Positions 15,459 through 22,751 of a stretch of DNA of 22,922 nucleotides are shown here, piece by piece (the stretch's first letter is position 1; every line of letters begins with the position of its first letter). The stretch is taken from assembly GCA_965367695.1 (NCBI GenBank), contig CBDUKB010000019.1, positions 1-22,922 on the forward strand. Direction: 5' to 3'. The notes under the pieces are model-generated. The model ran no database searches and was not told the DNA's origin. It was given only the letters and a program-made list of their open reading frames with translations. Position numbers and translations under genes: made by a program. This DNA comes from Putridiphycobacter sp965367695 (GTDB lineage: Bacteria; Bacteroidota; Bacteroidia; Flavobacteriales_D; Crocinitomicaceae).

Positions 15459-16308
15459 GTATAATATTATTAATATTGTTCTTGGATTCCATCACTTTTT
15501 CTAATGACTCATAAACTTCAATTGTCACTGTTTTATTGTTCCAATTTAACTTTGATAAATCTTTAAATAATGTTGAATTACTTGTTAGCATTTTATTGGT
15601 GTCATGTTGTCCATCATTATCACTAATGTGTATATATTCCGATTTACTAAACAATTCATTCAAAGATTCATTAAAATCATTTCCCAAGGTTTGAGAACTG
15701 ACTTTTAAATGTGCCACATCTAAGAGTAAATTAAAATCAATTTTGTTTTTTAATAGCTCATAACCCTTCACATCTGTTAACATCAAAGGATTCTCACCGT
15801 TAAAAGACTCAAAATTTGATTTAGAAAACACATTGTTTTCAATATATAACTTGACATCTTTACCAGCGAACTTTTGCAATTTATGAACTGATTCACAAAA
15901 AATGTCATAAGATTTATCTTTGTCTTCCAAATGTTTATTGCTAATTTTCTTTCCGATTTCACGCACAGCAATATCAAGGAAAAAACCCGCATGAAAGCCG
16001 TATTGTTTGGCTCCTAATGTTGCAGATAAGTGAATTGCATTTTTACAATGATCTAAACTGCTTTTAAGTATCATTGAATTTGAAGATGCTAAATTCAAAA
16101 CAAAGTCATTTGTGGGTGGTGGAAAATAATTATGTAATAACAAATCGAGTCCTAAATCATTTTTTATTGCTAATAAATCAGTCTCAATATTAGCATACGG
16201 TTTTGTTCCCCCAGAAAGCTCAATGGCTTGAAAGCCAAACGTTGCTAGTTCCTTTACTGAATCAATTATTTTTATGTTTTTTACACAAGATGAAGAGATA
16301 TAAGTCAT
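15451..16308 (-). CDS. Xylose-isomerase-like TIM-barrel protein (sugar phosphate isomerase/epimerase family)
   Basis: A 285-residue protein of the AP-endonuclease-2/xylose-isomerase-like TIM-barrel superfamily, which includes metal-dependent sugar isomerases and epimerases. Candidate active-site residues sit on successive strand ends: His59 (LLLHNYF), His106 (GFHAGF), Glu157 (KLYIENN), Asp197 and His200 (LLDVAHLK), His227 and Asp230 (YIHISDNDG), His235, and Glu264 (TIEVYE). The Glu-Asp-His-Glu set is the usual divalent-metal quartet of the fold. No signal peptide. It is third in the nonulosonate operon, 1 nt after neuD and overlapping the aminotransferase by 8 nt. That placement suggests it acts on a sugar intermediate, perhaps replacing the missing 2-epimerase or producing the precursor. 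That role is inference; the true substrate is unknown. Confidence 0.75.
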   Translation of the reverse strand: MTYISSSCVKNIKIIDSVKELATFGFQAIELSGGTKPYANIETDLLAIKNDLGLDLLLHNYFPPPTNDFVLNLASSNSMILKSSLDHCKNAIHLSATLGAKQYGFHAGFFLDIAVREIGKKISNKHLEDKDKSYDIFCESVHKLQKFAGKDVKLYIENNVFSKSNFESFNGENPLMLTDVKGYELLKNKIDFNLLLDVAHLKVSSQTLGNDFNESLNELFSKSEYIHISDNDGQHDTNKMLTSNSTLFKDLSKLNWNNKTVTIEVYESLEKVMESKNNINNIIHA

Positions 16309-16309
16309 A

Positions 16310-16948
16310 CTACTTTAATGATTTAGAAACACCTACAATTTTAGATCCAGCAGTAATATCTTTGATTATGATACTATTTGCTCCTGAGATTACATGTGCC
16401 CCAATGTTAATTTTATCAATTACTGTTGTGCCGATTCCTAAAAAAGTTTGGGTTCCTATTTTTACCCTTCCCGCAACTATTACTCCTGGAGCCAAATGAA
16501 CGAATGATTCAATTTCACTTTCATGATCTACAATCACTCCTGTATTAATAATACATCCACTATCAATACGGACCCCTGCATTAATAATTGCGCCTGCATT
16601 GATTAAAACACCCTTTCCTATGGTAGTTAATGATGAAATAATTGCTGTAGGGTGGATTAAATTTTGGATATTATATCCTAATGAAACTGCCAAATTATAC
16701 CAATATGCCCTACTATTATTATCCCCAATCGCAATAAAAACATTGGCTTTTGATTTCAATTCAATAAATTTTTGTTCTCCTCCCATTACTGGCACATCAA
16801 AAATATATTCATTTGAGCTTTTGAAAGCAGGATCAATAATTCCAATGATTTGAAAACCATTTAAACGTGCAATATCAATTATAGGTCTGACATGGCCACC
16901 TGCCCCTACTAAAATAATTTCTTTTGATTTGGAGTGTATGTCATTCAT
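16310..16948 (-). CDS. neuD: NeuD/PglD-type sugar O- or N-acetyltransferase (left-handed beta-helix)
   Basis: Acyl-CoA-dependent acetyltransferase of the NeuD/PglD/VioB group (212 aa). The N-terminal small Rossmann-like domain carries EIILVGAGGHVRPIIDIA (10-27), where these proteins bind the UDP- or free sugar. From about residue 100 there are hexapeptide repeats forming the left-handed beta-helix (IGKGVLINAG, INAGVRIDSG, CIINTGVIV), with the catalytic base His142 in VDHES and the acetyl-CoA-binding turn LGIGTTVIDK. It starts on the last base of the neuB stop codon (TAATG). In legionaminate and bacillosamine pathways such enzymes N-acetylate a 4-amino sugar. In sialic-acid loci NeuD proteins O-acetylate. 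With an aminotransferase in the same operon, N-acetylation is more likely. Confidence 0.88.
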   Translation of the reverse strand: MNDIHSKSKEIILVGAGGHVRPIIDIARLNGFQIIGIIDPAFKSSNEYIFDVPVMGGEQKFIELKSKANVFIAIGDNNSRAYWYNLAVSLGYNIQNLIHPTAIISSLTTIGKGVLINAGAIINAGVRIDSGCIINTGVIVDHESEIESFVHLAPGVIVAGRVKIGTQTFLGIGTTVIDKINIGAHVISGANSIIIKDITAGSKIVGVSKSLK

Positions 16949-17994
16949 TAAAATAAAATTACATCATTAATTTGAAAATCTTTAATCGCGATTTTTCCAA
17001 TAATTTGATCGTATTCAATTGCTGATATTCCAGCCCCACCAGTTCTTTTAGCGATTAAATTTGCTTCTGTAAATGGGGTCCCTTTTTTAATCAACTTGGC
17101 AGCAACCAAAGATTTCTGCAATCTTTTTTTAGTATTTAATTCGCTCAAAGAAGGCTTTTTTTCTGCGTGCCCTAAGTATTTTTCAACTTTTCTGATTTCT
17201 TTGATATAGGCTGTTAATTCAGCTGGATCTAATGAAGCTTTATGATCGGGCCCTATCATATTTTTATCCAAGGTAAAGTGTTTTTCAACAACTTTTGCCC
17301 CCATTGCTACCGCATAAGGTGATGCCCCTATTGAAGGTGTATGATCAGAAAAACCGACATTCATATTAAAAGCATTCTTAAATGTGCTGATTACATTTAA
17401 ATTTACCTCATCATCAGGAACCGGATAATTTGAAGTGCATTGTAATAAAATTATATTTGGATTGACTTCGCTTACAGCTTGAACTGCCTTTTCTACTTCA
17501 AGCATATTACACATACCCGTTGATAATATAACTGGTTTACCCTTAGCTGCTACTTTTCTAATAAATCCAATATTAGTGGTATCAGTTGATGATATCTTGT
17601 AAGCATTCAAATCTAACTCATCTAGTAAACTCAAACTTTTTTCATCAAAAGGTGTTGTTAAAAACATCACCCCTTTCAATTCACAATATGCTTTTAAAAT
17701 TTTCATTTTATCCACTGCAAACTCTAGTTTCTTTAACATTGAAAATTGAGTTTCAGCTTTACCAGTTGTTACTTTTTGATAATCAGCCTTTTCAACATTG
17801 TTTAAAATCAATTCTTCTGTAATAAATGACTGAAATTTAACTGCATCTGCACCCGCTTCAACTGCTACATCTACCAATTGTTTTGCTAATTCCATGTCTC
17901 CATTATGATTGACACCTGCTTCAGCAATTATAAATACCGGATAAGACTGACCGACAGTGAATTTACCAATTTTAATACTTTGATTTATTTTCAT
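16948..17994 (-). CDS. neuB: Nonulosonic acid (sialic/legionaminic acid) synthase
   Basis: Condenses phosphoenolpyruvate with a six-carbon N-acyl-mannosamine-type sugar to give a nine-carbon nonulosonic acid. The 348-residue product has every NeuB block: FIIAEAGVNHNGDMELAK (21-38), AVKFQSF (51-57) with the PEP-binding Lys, FLTTPFDEKSLSLLDEL, KISSTDTTN, ILSTGMCNMLEVEKAV, LLQCTSNYPVP, VGFSDHTPSIGASPYAVAMGAKVVEKHFTLDKN and GPDHKASLDP. The C-terminal SAF (antifreeze-like) domain begins near residue 285 (RLQKSLVAAKLIKKGTPF) and is complete. Sialate, legionaminate and related synthases share these motifs, so the exact product is not fixed by sequence; the adjacent aminotransferase argues for an amino-deoxy (legionaminate-like) sugar. 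First gene of the operon, with a TAnnTTTG promoter just upstream. Confidence 0.94.
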   Translation of the reverse strand: MKINQSIKIGKFTVGQSYPVFIIAEAGVNHNGDMELAKQLVDVAVEAGADAVKFQSFITEELILNNVEKADYQKVTTGKAETQFSMLKKLEFAVDKMKILKAYCELKGVMFLTTPFDEKSLSLLDELDLNAYKISSTDTTNIGFIRKVAAKGKPVILSTGMCNMLEVEKAVQAVSEVNPNIILLQCTSNYPVPDDEVNLNVISTFKNAFNMNVGFSDHTPSIGASPYAVAMGAKVVEKHFTLDKNMIGPDHKASLDPAELTAYIKEIRKVEKYLGHAEKKPSLSELNTKKRLQKSLVAAKLIKKGTPFTEANLIAKRTGGAGISAIEYDQIIGKIAIKDFQINDVILF

Positions 17995-18011
17995 ATTTCT
18001 CGATATCCAAA

Positions 18012-18019
18012 CAAAGTTA
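18012..18019 (-). promoter_or_regulatory. Bacteroidota -7 promoter box of the nonulosonate operon
   Basis: On the minus strand the sequence is TAACTTTG, a perfect TAnnTTTG match, 17 bases before the neuB ATG at 17994. This predicts a short leader of about 10 nt. No clear -33 TTG is present at the expected spacing, so an activator may be needed. Confidence 0.55.
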
Positions 18020-18053
18020 ATAATAGTTCCTTAGAAAGAATAACTTTAAGAAG

Positions 18054-18067
18054 TTTTAAATATTTAA
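18054..18067. promoter_or_regulatory. Palindromic 14-bp repeat, copy 1 (neuB side)
   Basis: TTTTAAATATTTAA contains the 12-bp palindrome TTAAATATTTAA and is identical to a second copy at 18167-18180. It is centred about 45 bases upstream of the neuB promoter box, a position suitable for an activator or repressor. The flanks differ, so identity is limited to the 14 bases. AT-only composition keeps confidence modest. Confidence 0.4.
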
Positions 18068-18152
18068 GCAGCTACTAAGGTTTTTCTAAAAGCCAATTCA
18101 TACTTTTTAAGTTATATTAATTATAAATTAAACACACAATTAAACAAATGAC

Positions 18153-18160
18153 TAAATTTG
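18153..18160 (+). promoter_or_regulatory. Bacteroidota -7 promoter box of the flippase gene
   Basis: TAAATTTG matches TAnnTTTG exactly and lies 29 bases before the TTG start at 18190. The second palindromic repeat begins 6 bases downstream of it, at the expected transcription start. No -33 TTG is visible at the right distance. Confidence 0.5.
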
Positions 18161-18166
18161 ATTCAA

Positions 18167-18180
18167 TTTTAAATATTTAA
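18167..18180. promoter_or_regulatory. Palindromic 14-bp repeat, copy 2 (flippase side)
   Basis: Second exact copy of TTTTAAATATTTAA, 113 bases from copy 1 start to start. It covers the predicted transcription start and leader of the flippase gene, where a bound protein would be expected to repress. Together the two copies bracket the divergent promoters of the glycan locus. Confidence 0.4.
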
Positions 18181-18189
18181 AAACACAAT

Positions 18190-19665
18190 TTGGGCACAAT
18201 TCAAAAACAAAGCATGCATTCAACTGCAATTACCTTTTTAGGAATTGGGGTTGGAATAATTAGCCGTTTTTTAATGCCTTTCTTTTTGACCAAGGGTCAG
18301 ATTGGGACCCTAGCACTATTGGATTCCATTTCTGCAATGATTTCTATTATATTTTGTCTAGGTTTCCCGCAAATTACCCTCAGGGTTTTTCCATCTTTCA
18401 GGAACGAAGAAAATAACCATTCAGGATATTTAAATTTCGGCCTTATCGTTTCCGTTGTCGGTGTTTTATTGGGTTGGTTTGCCTATTATGTATTGCAAGA
18501 CCAATTGGTAGGAAATACGGAAGAAACTACTATGATTCAAACCTATGCTTATTTAATTTACCCCTTGATATTTTTCAGCATTTTCTTCAGGAATATCGAC
18601 ATGTTTTTTAGAATGTTGTACAAATCTGTGATAGGTGTATTTTTAGAAGGTCTGCTTTTGAAAATAATTACACTAATCGGTATTTTATTATATGTTTTTA
18701 ATTTCGTTGACTTTGAAAAATTAGTGTACATCTACGTGATTGCATTTTCTCTTCCAGGGGCCGTTTATATTTTCTTGGCCTTAAAGGAATCGAACATTCG
18801 AGTCGCGCCTTCTAAAAAATTATTTACCAAAGAGAAAAGAAAACAAATGTACGGTTATGGAGCATTTGGTATATTAGCATCAGCATCAGGTATTATTATT
18901 CTTACAATTGATCAATTAATGCTGAATCATTTTTTAGGAACCGAACAAGTTGGTTTGTACTCAATTATGTTTTTCGCAGGAATTTTGGTGAGTACCCCTG
19001 CAAGAGGAATTAAAAGAATTGCTTCTACTGTAATAGCCGAATCATGGAAAACAAAAGATTTAAATAACATAGGAGATATTTATACAAAAAGTGCTGTTAC
19101 TTTATTGATTACTGGTCAATTTCTATTTATCATTGGTTGGGCTTGTATTGACCAAGTAATTACTTTTTTACCCCAATACGAAGAAGGAATCTATGTTTTC
19201 TTTTTTATAGGGTTAGCGCAATTAATTGACATGATGACTGGTGTGAATCATGAAATAATTTTGACCTCAACCAAATATCAATACAATACTTATTTTAATG
19301 TGTTTCTGGCCATTCTGTCTATTATCACGAATTATTTTTTCATCAATTTATATGGACTTGTAGGTGCAGCAATCGCCTCTGCACTTTCTATTTTTATTAC
19401 CAATACTTTAAAGTGGTACTTCTTAAAGAAAACATTTAATTTACAACCTTTTAATAAATCATTTTTAATCTCCTTGATTTTTGGAATTGCCTTATTTATG
19501 CTTGTTTCGTTTATAAAAATTGACATTTCTCCAATACGGGCAATTCTCGTCTATAGCATTGGGATAACTACTATTTATTGGTTTATTGTATATAAATTAA
19601 AACTCTCGGATGACATCTCTTTTTTGGTGACTAAAGTCTTGAAAAGGCTCAAATTTTATAAATAA
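18190..19665 (+). CDS. Wzx-type polysaccharide flippase (MOP superfamily)
   Basis: Membrane protein of the oligosaccharide flippase family (491 aa, about 12-14 predicted helices) that would move undecaprenyl-linked glycan units across the inner membrane. The TTG start at 18190 gives MGTIQKQSMHSTAITFLG, which closely follows the MG-x-I-x-KQS opening of Bacteroidota flippases. The ATG at 18214 would delete it, so TTG is chosen. Further support: FLTKGQIGTLALLDS after helix 1, GFPQITLRVFPSF, IDQLMLNHFLGTEQVGLYSIM in the middle (a conserved block of the family) and LYGLVGAAIASALSIFI near the C-terminus. Divergent from neuB across a 195-bp regulatory region. Expected substrate is the lipid-linked repeat containing the nonulosonate, by context. 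Confidence 0.9.
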   Translation: MGTIQKQSMHSTAITFLGIGVGIISRFLMPFFLTKGQIGTLALLDSISAMISIIFCLGFPQITLRVFPSFRNEENNHSGYLNFGLIVSVVGVLLGWFAYYVLQDQLVGNTEETTMIQTYAYLIYPLIFFSIFFRNIDMFFRMLYKSVIGVFLEGLLLKIITLIGILLYVFNFVDFEKLVYIYVIAFSLPGAVYIFLALKESNIRVAPSKKLFTKEKRKQMYGYGAFGILASASGIIILTIDQLMLNHFLGTEQVGLYSIMFFAGILVSTPARGIKRIASTVIAESWKTKDLNNIGDIYTKSAVTLLITGQFLFIIGWACIDQVITFLPQYEEGIYVFFFIGLAQLIDMMTGVNHEIILTSTKYQYNTYFNVFLAILSIITNYFFINLYGLVGAAIASALSIFITNTLKWYFLKKTFNLQPFNKSFLISLIFGIALFMLVSFIKIDISPIRAILVYSIGITTIYWFIVYKLKLSDDISFLVTKVLKRLKFYK

Positions 19666-19669
19666 ACTT

Positions 19670-19677
19670 TATATTTG
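19670..19677 (+). promoter_or_regulatory. Possible -7 promoter box before the 4-epimerase gene
   Basis: TATATTTG is an exact TAnnTTTG match 50 bases before the ATG at 19728, leaving a leader of about 45 nt. It partly overlaps an all-A/T hairpin (TATAAA, 5-base loop, TTTATA; 19657-19673) directly after the flippase stop. The epimerase could therefore be expressed independently of the flippase. Confidence 0.4.
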
Positions 19678-19727
19678 TTCCATTGCCAATAATATTAAAT
19701 CCTCTATTCAAAATTATTTTCTGACCT

Positions 19728-20720
19728 ATGTTCACCCCAAACATGCTTAACAAAATTAAAAAATCAAAATTTTTAATTACTGGTGGTGCTGGTTTCATTG
19801 GCTCCAACTTAGTCGAAAAACTGATTGAATTAGGGGCAGAAAAGATTGTTATTATTGACAACCTTTCTACTGGTTTTATTGAAAACATTCAAGACTTCTT
19901 GCACTTACCCAATGTCAATTTTGTAAATGTTTCGATCACAAACCTGAGTGACTTGTTGGTACATTTCAAGGACATTGATTTTGTTTTTCAAATGGCTGCT
20001 TTAGGTAGTGTTCCACGGAGTATTGATAATCCCATTGCAACAAATGAAGTTAACATTACTGGATTTTTAAATGTCTTGTCAGCATCAAAAAATGCAGGCG
20101 TTAAAAAAATAGTATATGCTTCTTCATCTTCTGTTTATGGAGATGATAAAACAATACCGAAAATTGAAACTTCTACAGGTAAACCATTATCGCCCTATGC
20201 CGTTACAAAAAAAGCCAATGAATTATATGCCGAAACCTTTTCAGACATATACAACATGGACATTATTGGCCTAAGGTATTTCAATGTTTTTGGGCCCAAA
20301 CAAAATGTAAAAGGCGCTTATGCTGCTGTTATTCCAATATTTATAACAAATTTAACACAGCATAAACCTTGCTCAATAAATGGAAATGGAGAAATTTCAA
20401 GAGATTTTACCCATGTTTCTAATGTCGTGTATGCAAATATTCTAGCTGCCTTTACCCCCAATTTAAACCGGCATGAGGTATTTAATATTGCTTTGGGTGA
20501 ACAACTCTCTTTGAATGAACTATTCTTCGCTATAGAACAAGAAATTAAATCAGGCTTGAAACCCATTCACCTATCCAAAAGAATTGGTGACATCAATAAT
20601 AGTCAAGCGGATATTGCAAAAGCGAAGCGACTTTTAAATTATACCCCAATTAAAACAACAGCCGAAGGCTTAATTGAAACTATTCGTTGGTATAAATCAC
20701 AACTAATAGTTCACACTTAG
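19728..20720 (+). CDS. wbpP: UDP-N-acetylglucosamine 4-epimerase (WbpP-like SDR)
   Basis: Extended short-chain dehydrogenase/reductase that interconverts UDP-GlcNAc and UDP-GalNAc in the cytoplasm, supplying GalNAc-type sugars for glycans. Seen in 330 residues: the NAD-binding GGAGFIGS (19-26), the acidic residue of IIDNLSTG (42-49), AALGSVPRSIDNPIATNEVN (90-109), the Ser of YASSSSVYGD, the catalytic YAVTK (Tyr157, Lys161), and LRYFNVFGPKQNVKGAYAAVIP, which closely follows WbpP/TviC-type enzymes rather than GalE of the Leloir type. Two starts are possible, ATG 19728 and ATG 19743; the second begins MLNKIKKSKFLITGG and would also be normal. Its 3' end overlaps the convergent peptidase gene by 18 nt. 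Confidence 0.9.
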   Translation: MFTPNMLNKIKKSKFLITGGAGFIGSNLVEKLIELGAEKIVIIDNLSTGFIENIQDFLHLPNVNFVNVSITNLSDLLVHFKDIDFVFQMAALGSVPRSIDNPIATNEVNITGFLNVLSASKNAGVKKIVYASSSSVYGDDKTIPKIETSTGKPLSPYAVTKKANELYAETFSDIYNMDIIGLRYFNVFGPKQNVKGAYAAVIPIFITNLTQHKPCSINGNGEISRDFTHVSNVVYANILAAFTPNLNRHEVFNIALGEQLSLNELFFAIEQEIKSGLKPIHLSKRIGDINNSQADIAKAKRLLNYTPIKTTAEGLIETIRWYKSQLIVHT

Positions 20721-22598
20721 TATTTCATCAATGGTATTATATGAAATTGCATGGTAATTTGGCCTTGCCATCTTATAAATAGAAATTGCATACATTTTAT
20801 CATCACTAGACTGATTAGCAAGCGCTTCGTAGATTGGCTCTAAAAACTTTCTCCTTCCTATTTCTATTAAAAAGGCACTTAAATCTTTTCTGATTGCATG
20901 GTAATTATTTGTAATACACTTTATATACCACACAGTTTTAATTTCAGCATTAGCTTTAGACGAAAAATAAAACTGATTGTCTAAGGCTTTTAAATTGTAG
21001 TGCGCTATACCGTGATTTGGCAACTTTTTAATGAAGTGAATCCATTCTTGTGTAGTCCATTTCAAGGTGTCAAGTTTTAAATTAGCATAAACAGTATTAC
21101 TGTCTATCAAAGCAGATATTGCATCAACCCTTTCAAAGCGAATGGATGAAATGTTTTTATGATTACTTGGTATTCCTTTTTGATAAACCCATTCTTCGGT
21201 ATTAAATTTCACTTGATTTGGCGCTAACAAATGGTAATTCAAATACGAAATAAACGCTTCGGTGGTGATGGTTTGAAACTTGTGCGTTTGAAAATAATTC
21301 TTTACAAATTCATCAAATTTTACTCTTCCGACCGTTTCTTCAATAGTTTGCAAAAACAATGCTCCTTTAACATAAGCGATACTTGTCATGCCATCATCTG
21401 GATTTCTTCCGGCTAAATCTAATTTTAACTTCGTGTCCTCAGGGTGTTTTCCCGACATTATTTCTCCGTTTTCTTCTAGTAATTCTTGATACTCAATATT
21501 CATTAACATATCTGCCACCAAGTTGCCATATAATGCTTCCATGATTCTATTCTCAAAGTAAACAGTAAACCCTTCATTTAACCAGAAATCATTCCACGTA
21601 GAATTGGTTACTAAATTGCCAGACCAGGAATGTGCCAATTCATGTGCAATTAATGACACTAATGAACGGTCTCCAGCAATAATTGTAGGTGTTGCAAAAG
21701 TCAATCTTGGGTTTTCCATGCCACCAAAGGGAAAAGAAGGCGGCATCACTAAAATATCATATTGCCCCCAAGCATAAGGACCATATAAAGTTTCCGCAGT
21801 CTCAATCATTTTTTCAACGTCTTCAAATTCATATACTGCTTTTGCTAACATATCAGGCTCCGCATACACTCCTGTTCTTGGGCCTAACTTTGCATAAGAT
21901 AAATGTCCTACTCCTAAGGCTATTAAATATGTTGGAATAGGTTCTTTCATTTCAAATTCGTACACACCCGGTTCGTTATAATCTAATTTTTTCGCACTCA
22001 TTACCCCTGTTAAATTTGTATCGCAACGTATTACTGCAGAGTAAGTTACTCTATTACTTGGCGCATCCTGACAAGGGATCCAAGTCCTGGTTAAAATAGC
22101 TTCCCCTTGGGTAAATGGAAATTCTTTTCCTGAAGTTTGTTGAGGCGCTAACCACATTAAAGCTTCTGAATTTTCTGTGGTTTCGTAAAAAATAGAGAGG
22201 ATTTTTGTATTGGGTTCCAGTTTTACCTTTAAAGGGACCCCAAGTAATTCGTCTTCTTCACCAAAAAAATAAGAAACCTCATTTCCATCAATTTCGACCC
22301 TGGTGATATTTAAATCTTTTGTATCAAAAACAACCGTATCGGAAGTGCCTAATTTTGAAATTTTATGGTCAACCCTTCCCTTCAATTTATTTGATTCAAA
22401 ATCAACGGTCAAATCCAAATGCAGGTGAGTTGATTGTACTTCATTAAAATTTGAAAAAGAATGTGGATCTATCACTTCCTTTTTTCCTACTTTTTCAAAA
22501 GGTATATAAGCATCTTTATTTTCAAATTCACAGGCCATTATCGTCGTAAGAAATATGAGCCCTAATATTTTGGTAAAAGTCATCAATTTGTTGTACAT
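20703..22598 (-). CDS. M1-family zinc metallopeptidase lipoprotein (leukotriene A4 hydrolase-like aminopeptidase)
   Basis: Zinc aminopeptidase of family M1, 631 aa, probably anchored in the envelope to trim peptides. The signal peptide ends in the lipobox-like IMAC with Cys23; Met1 at 22598 and Met6 at 22583 are both usable starts. Seen: the beta-domain with LMWLAPQQTSGKEFPFTQGEA and RTWIPCQDAPSNRVTYSA, a block close to leukotriene A4 hydrolase; the substrate-binding GGMEN (292-296); zinc site HELAH (His319, Glu320, His323) with the third ligand Glu342 in NEGFT, exactly 18 residues on; and Tyr409 in the AYVKG block. The C-terminal ~150 residues are helical and fit the armadillo-like domain of this subgroup. 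Monocistronic and divergent from the peptide transporter gene, so peptide uptake and cleavage are neighbours. Confidence 0.93.
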   Translation of the reverse strand: MYNKLMTFTKILGLIFLTTIMACEFENKDAYIPFEKVGKKEVIDPHSFSNFNEVQSTHLHLDLTVDFESNKLKGRVDHKISKLGTSDTVVFDTKDLNITRVEIDGNEVSYFFGEEDELLGVPLKVKLEPNTKILSIFYETTENSEALMWLAPQQTSGKEFPFTQGEAILTRTWIPCQDAPSNRVTYSAVIRCDTNLTGVMSAKKLDYNEPGVYEFEMKEPIPTYLIALGVGHLSYAKLGPRTGVYAEPDMLAKAVYEFEDVEKMIETAETLYGPYAWGQYDILVMPPSFPFGGMENPRLTFATPTIIAGDRSLVSLIAHELAHSWSGNLVTNSTWNDFWLNEGFTVYFENRIMEALYGNLVADMLMNIEYQELLEENGEIMSGKHPEDTKLKLDLAGRNPDDGMTSIAYVKGALFLQTIEETVGRVKFDEFVKNYFQTHKFQTITTEAFISYLNYHLLAPNQVKFNTEEWVYQKGIPSNHKNISSIRFERVDAISALIDSNTVYANLKLDTLKWTTQEWIHFIKKLPNHGIAHYNLKALDNQFYFSSKANAEIKTVWYIKCITNNYHAIRKDLSAFLIEIGRRKFLEPIYEALANQSSDDKMYAISIYKMARPNYHAISYNTIDEILSVNY

Positions 22599-22659
22599 CA
22601 GCGAAAATTAATTAAAAAATTGCAACTATTAAAGTTGTTGGTAAAAGAATGCAATTTAA

Positions 22660-22682
22660 GTGTAAAAAATTACCGTTTACAC
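22660..22682. repeat. Inverted repeat between the M1 peptidase and POT transporter genes
   Basis: GTGTAAA (22660-22666) and TTTACAC (22676-22682) are perfect 7-bp arms with a 9-base spacer. A smaller repeat, CAACT (22623-22627) and AGTTG (22633-22637), lies nearer the peptidase. The 153-bp divergent region holds no coding sequence and no clean TAnnTTTG box; near matches are TATATTTTG at 22712-22720 for the transporter and TAATTTTC for the peptidase. Confidence 0.4.
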
Positions 22683-22751
22683 ATTAATGTTCTTCAAAAA
22701 GTAAAAAATAATATATTTTGCTTATTTTCACCATCAAAATTTATCATTCAT

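Noticed and set aside
19657..19677. Terminator hairpin after the flippase gene (TATAAA, 5-base loop, TTTATA).
   Set aside because: The stem is entirely A/T, too weak for a terminator, and overlaps a better-supported promoter box.
19728..20720. The SDR protein as the missing LegB/PseB-type 4,6-dehydratase of the nonulosonate pathway.
   Set aside because: Its motifs (AALGSVPRSI, LRYFNVFGPKQ, GAYAAVIP) follow WbpP-type UDP-GlcNAc 4-epimerases; the dehydratase-type active-site pattern is not seen.
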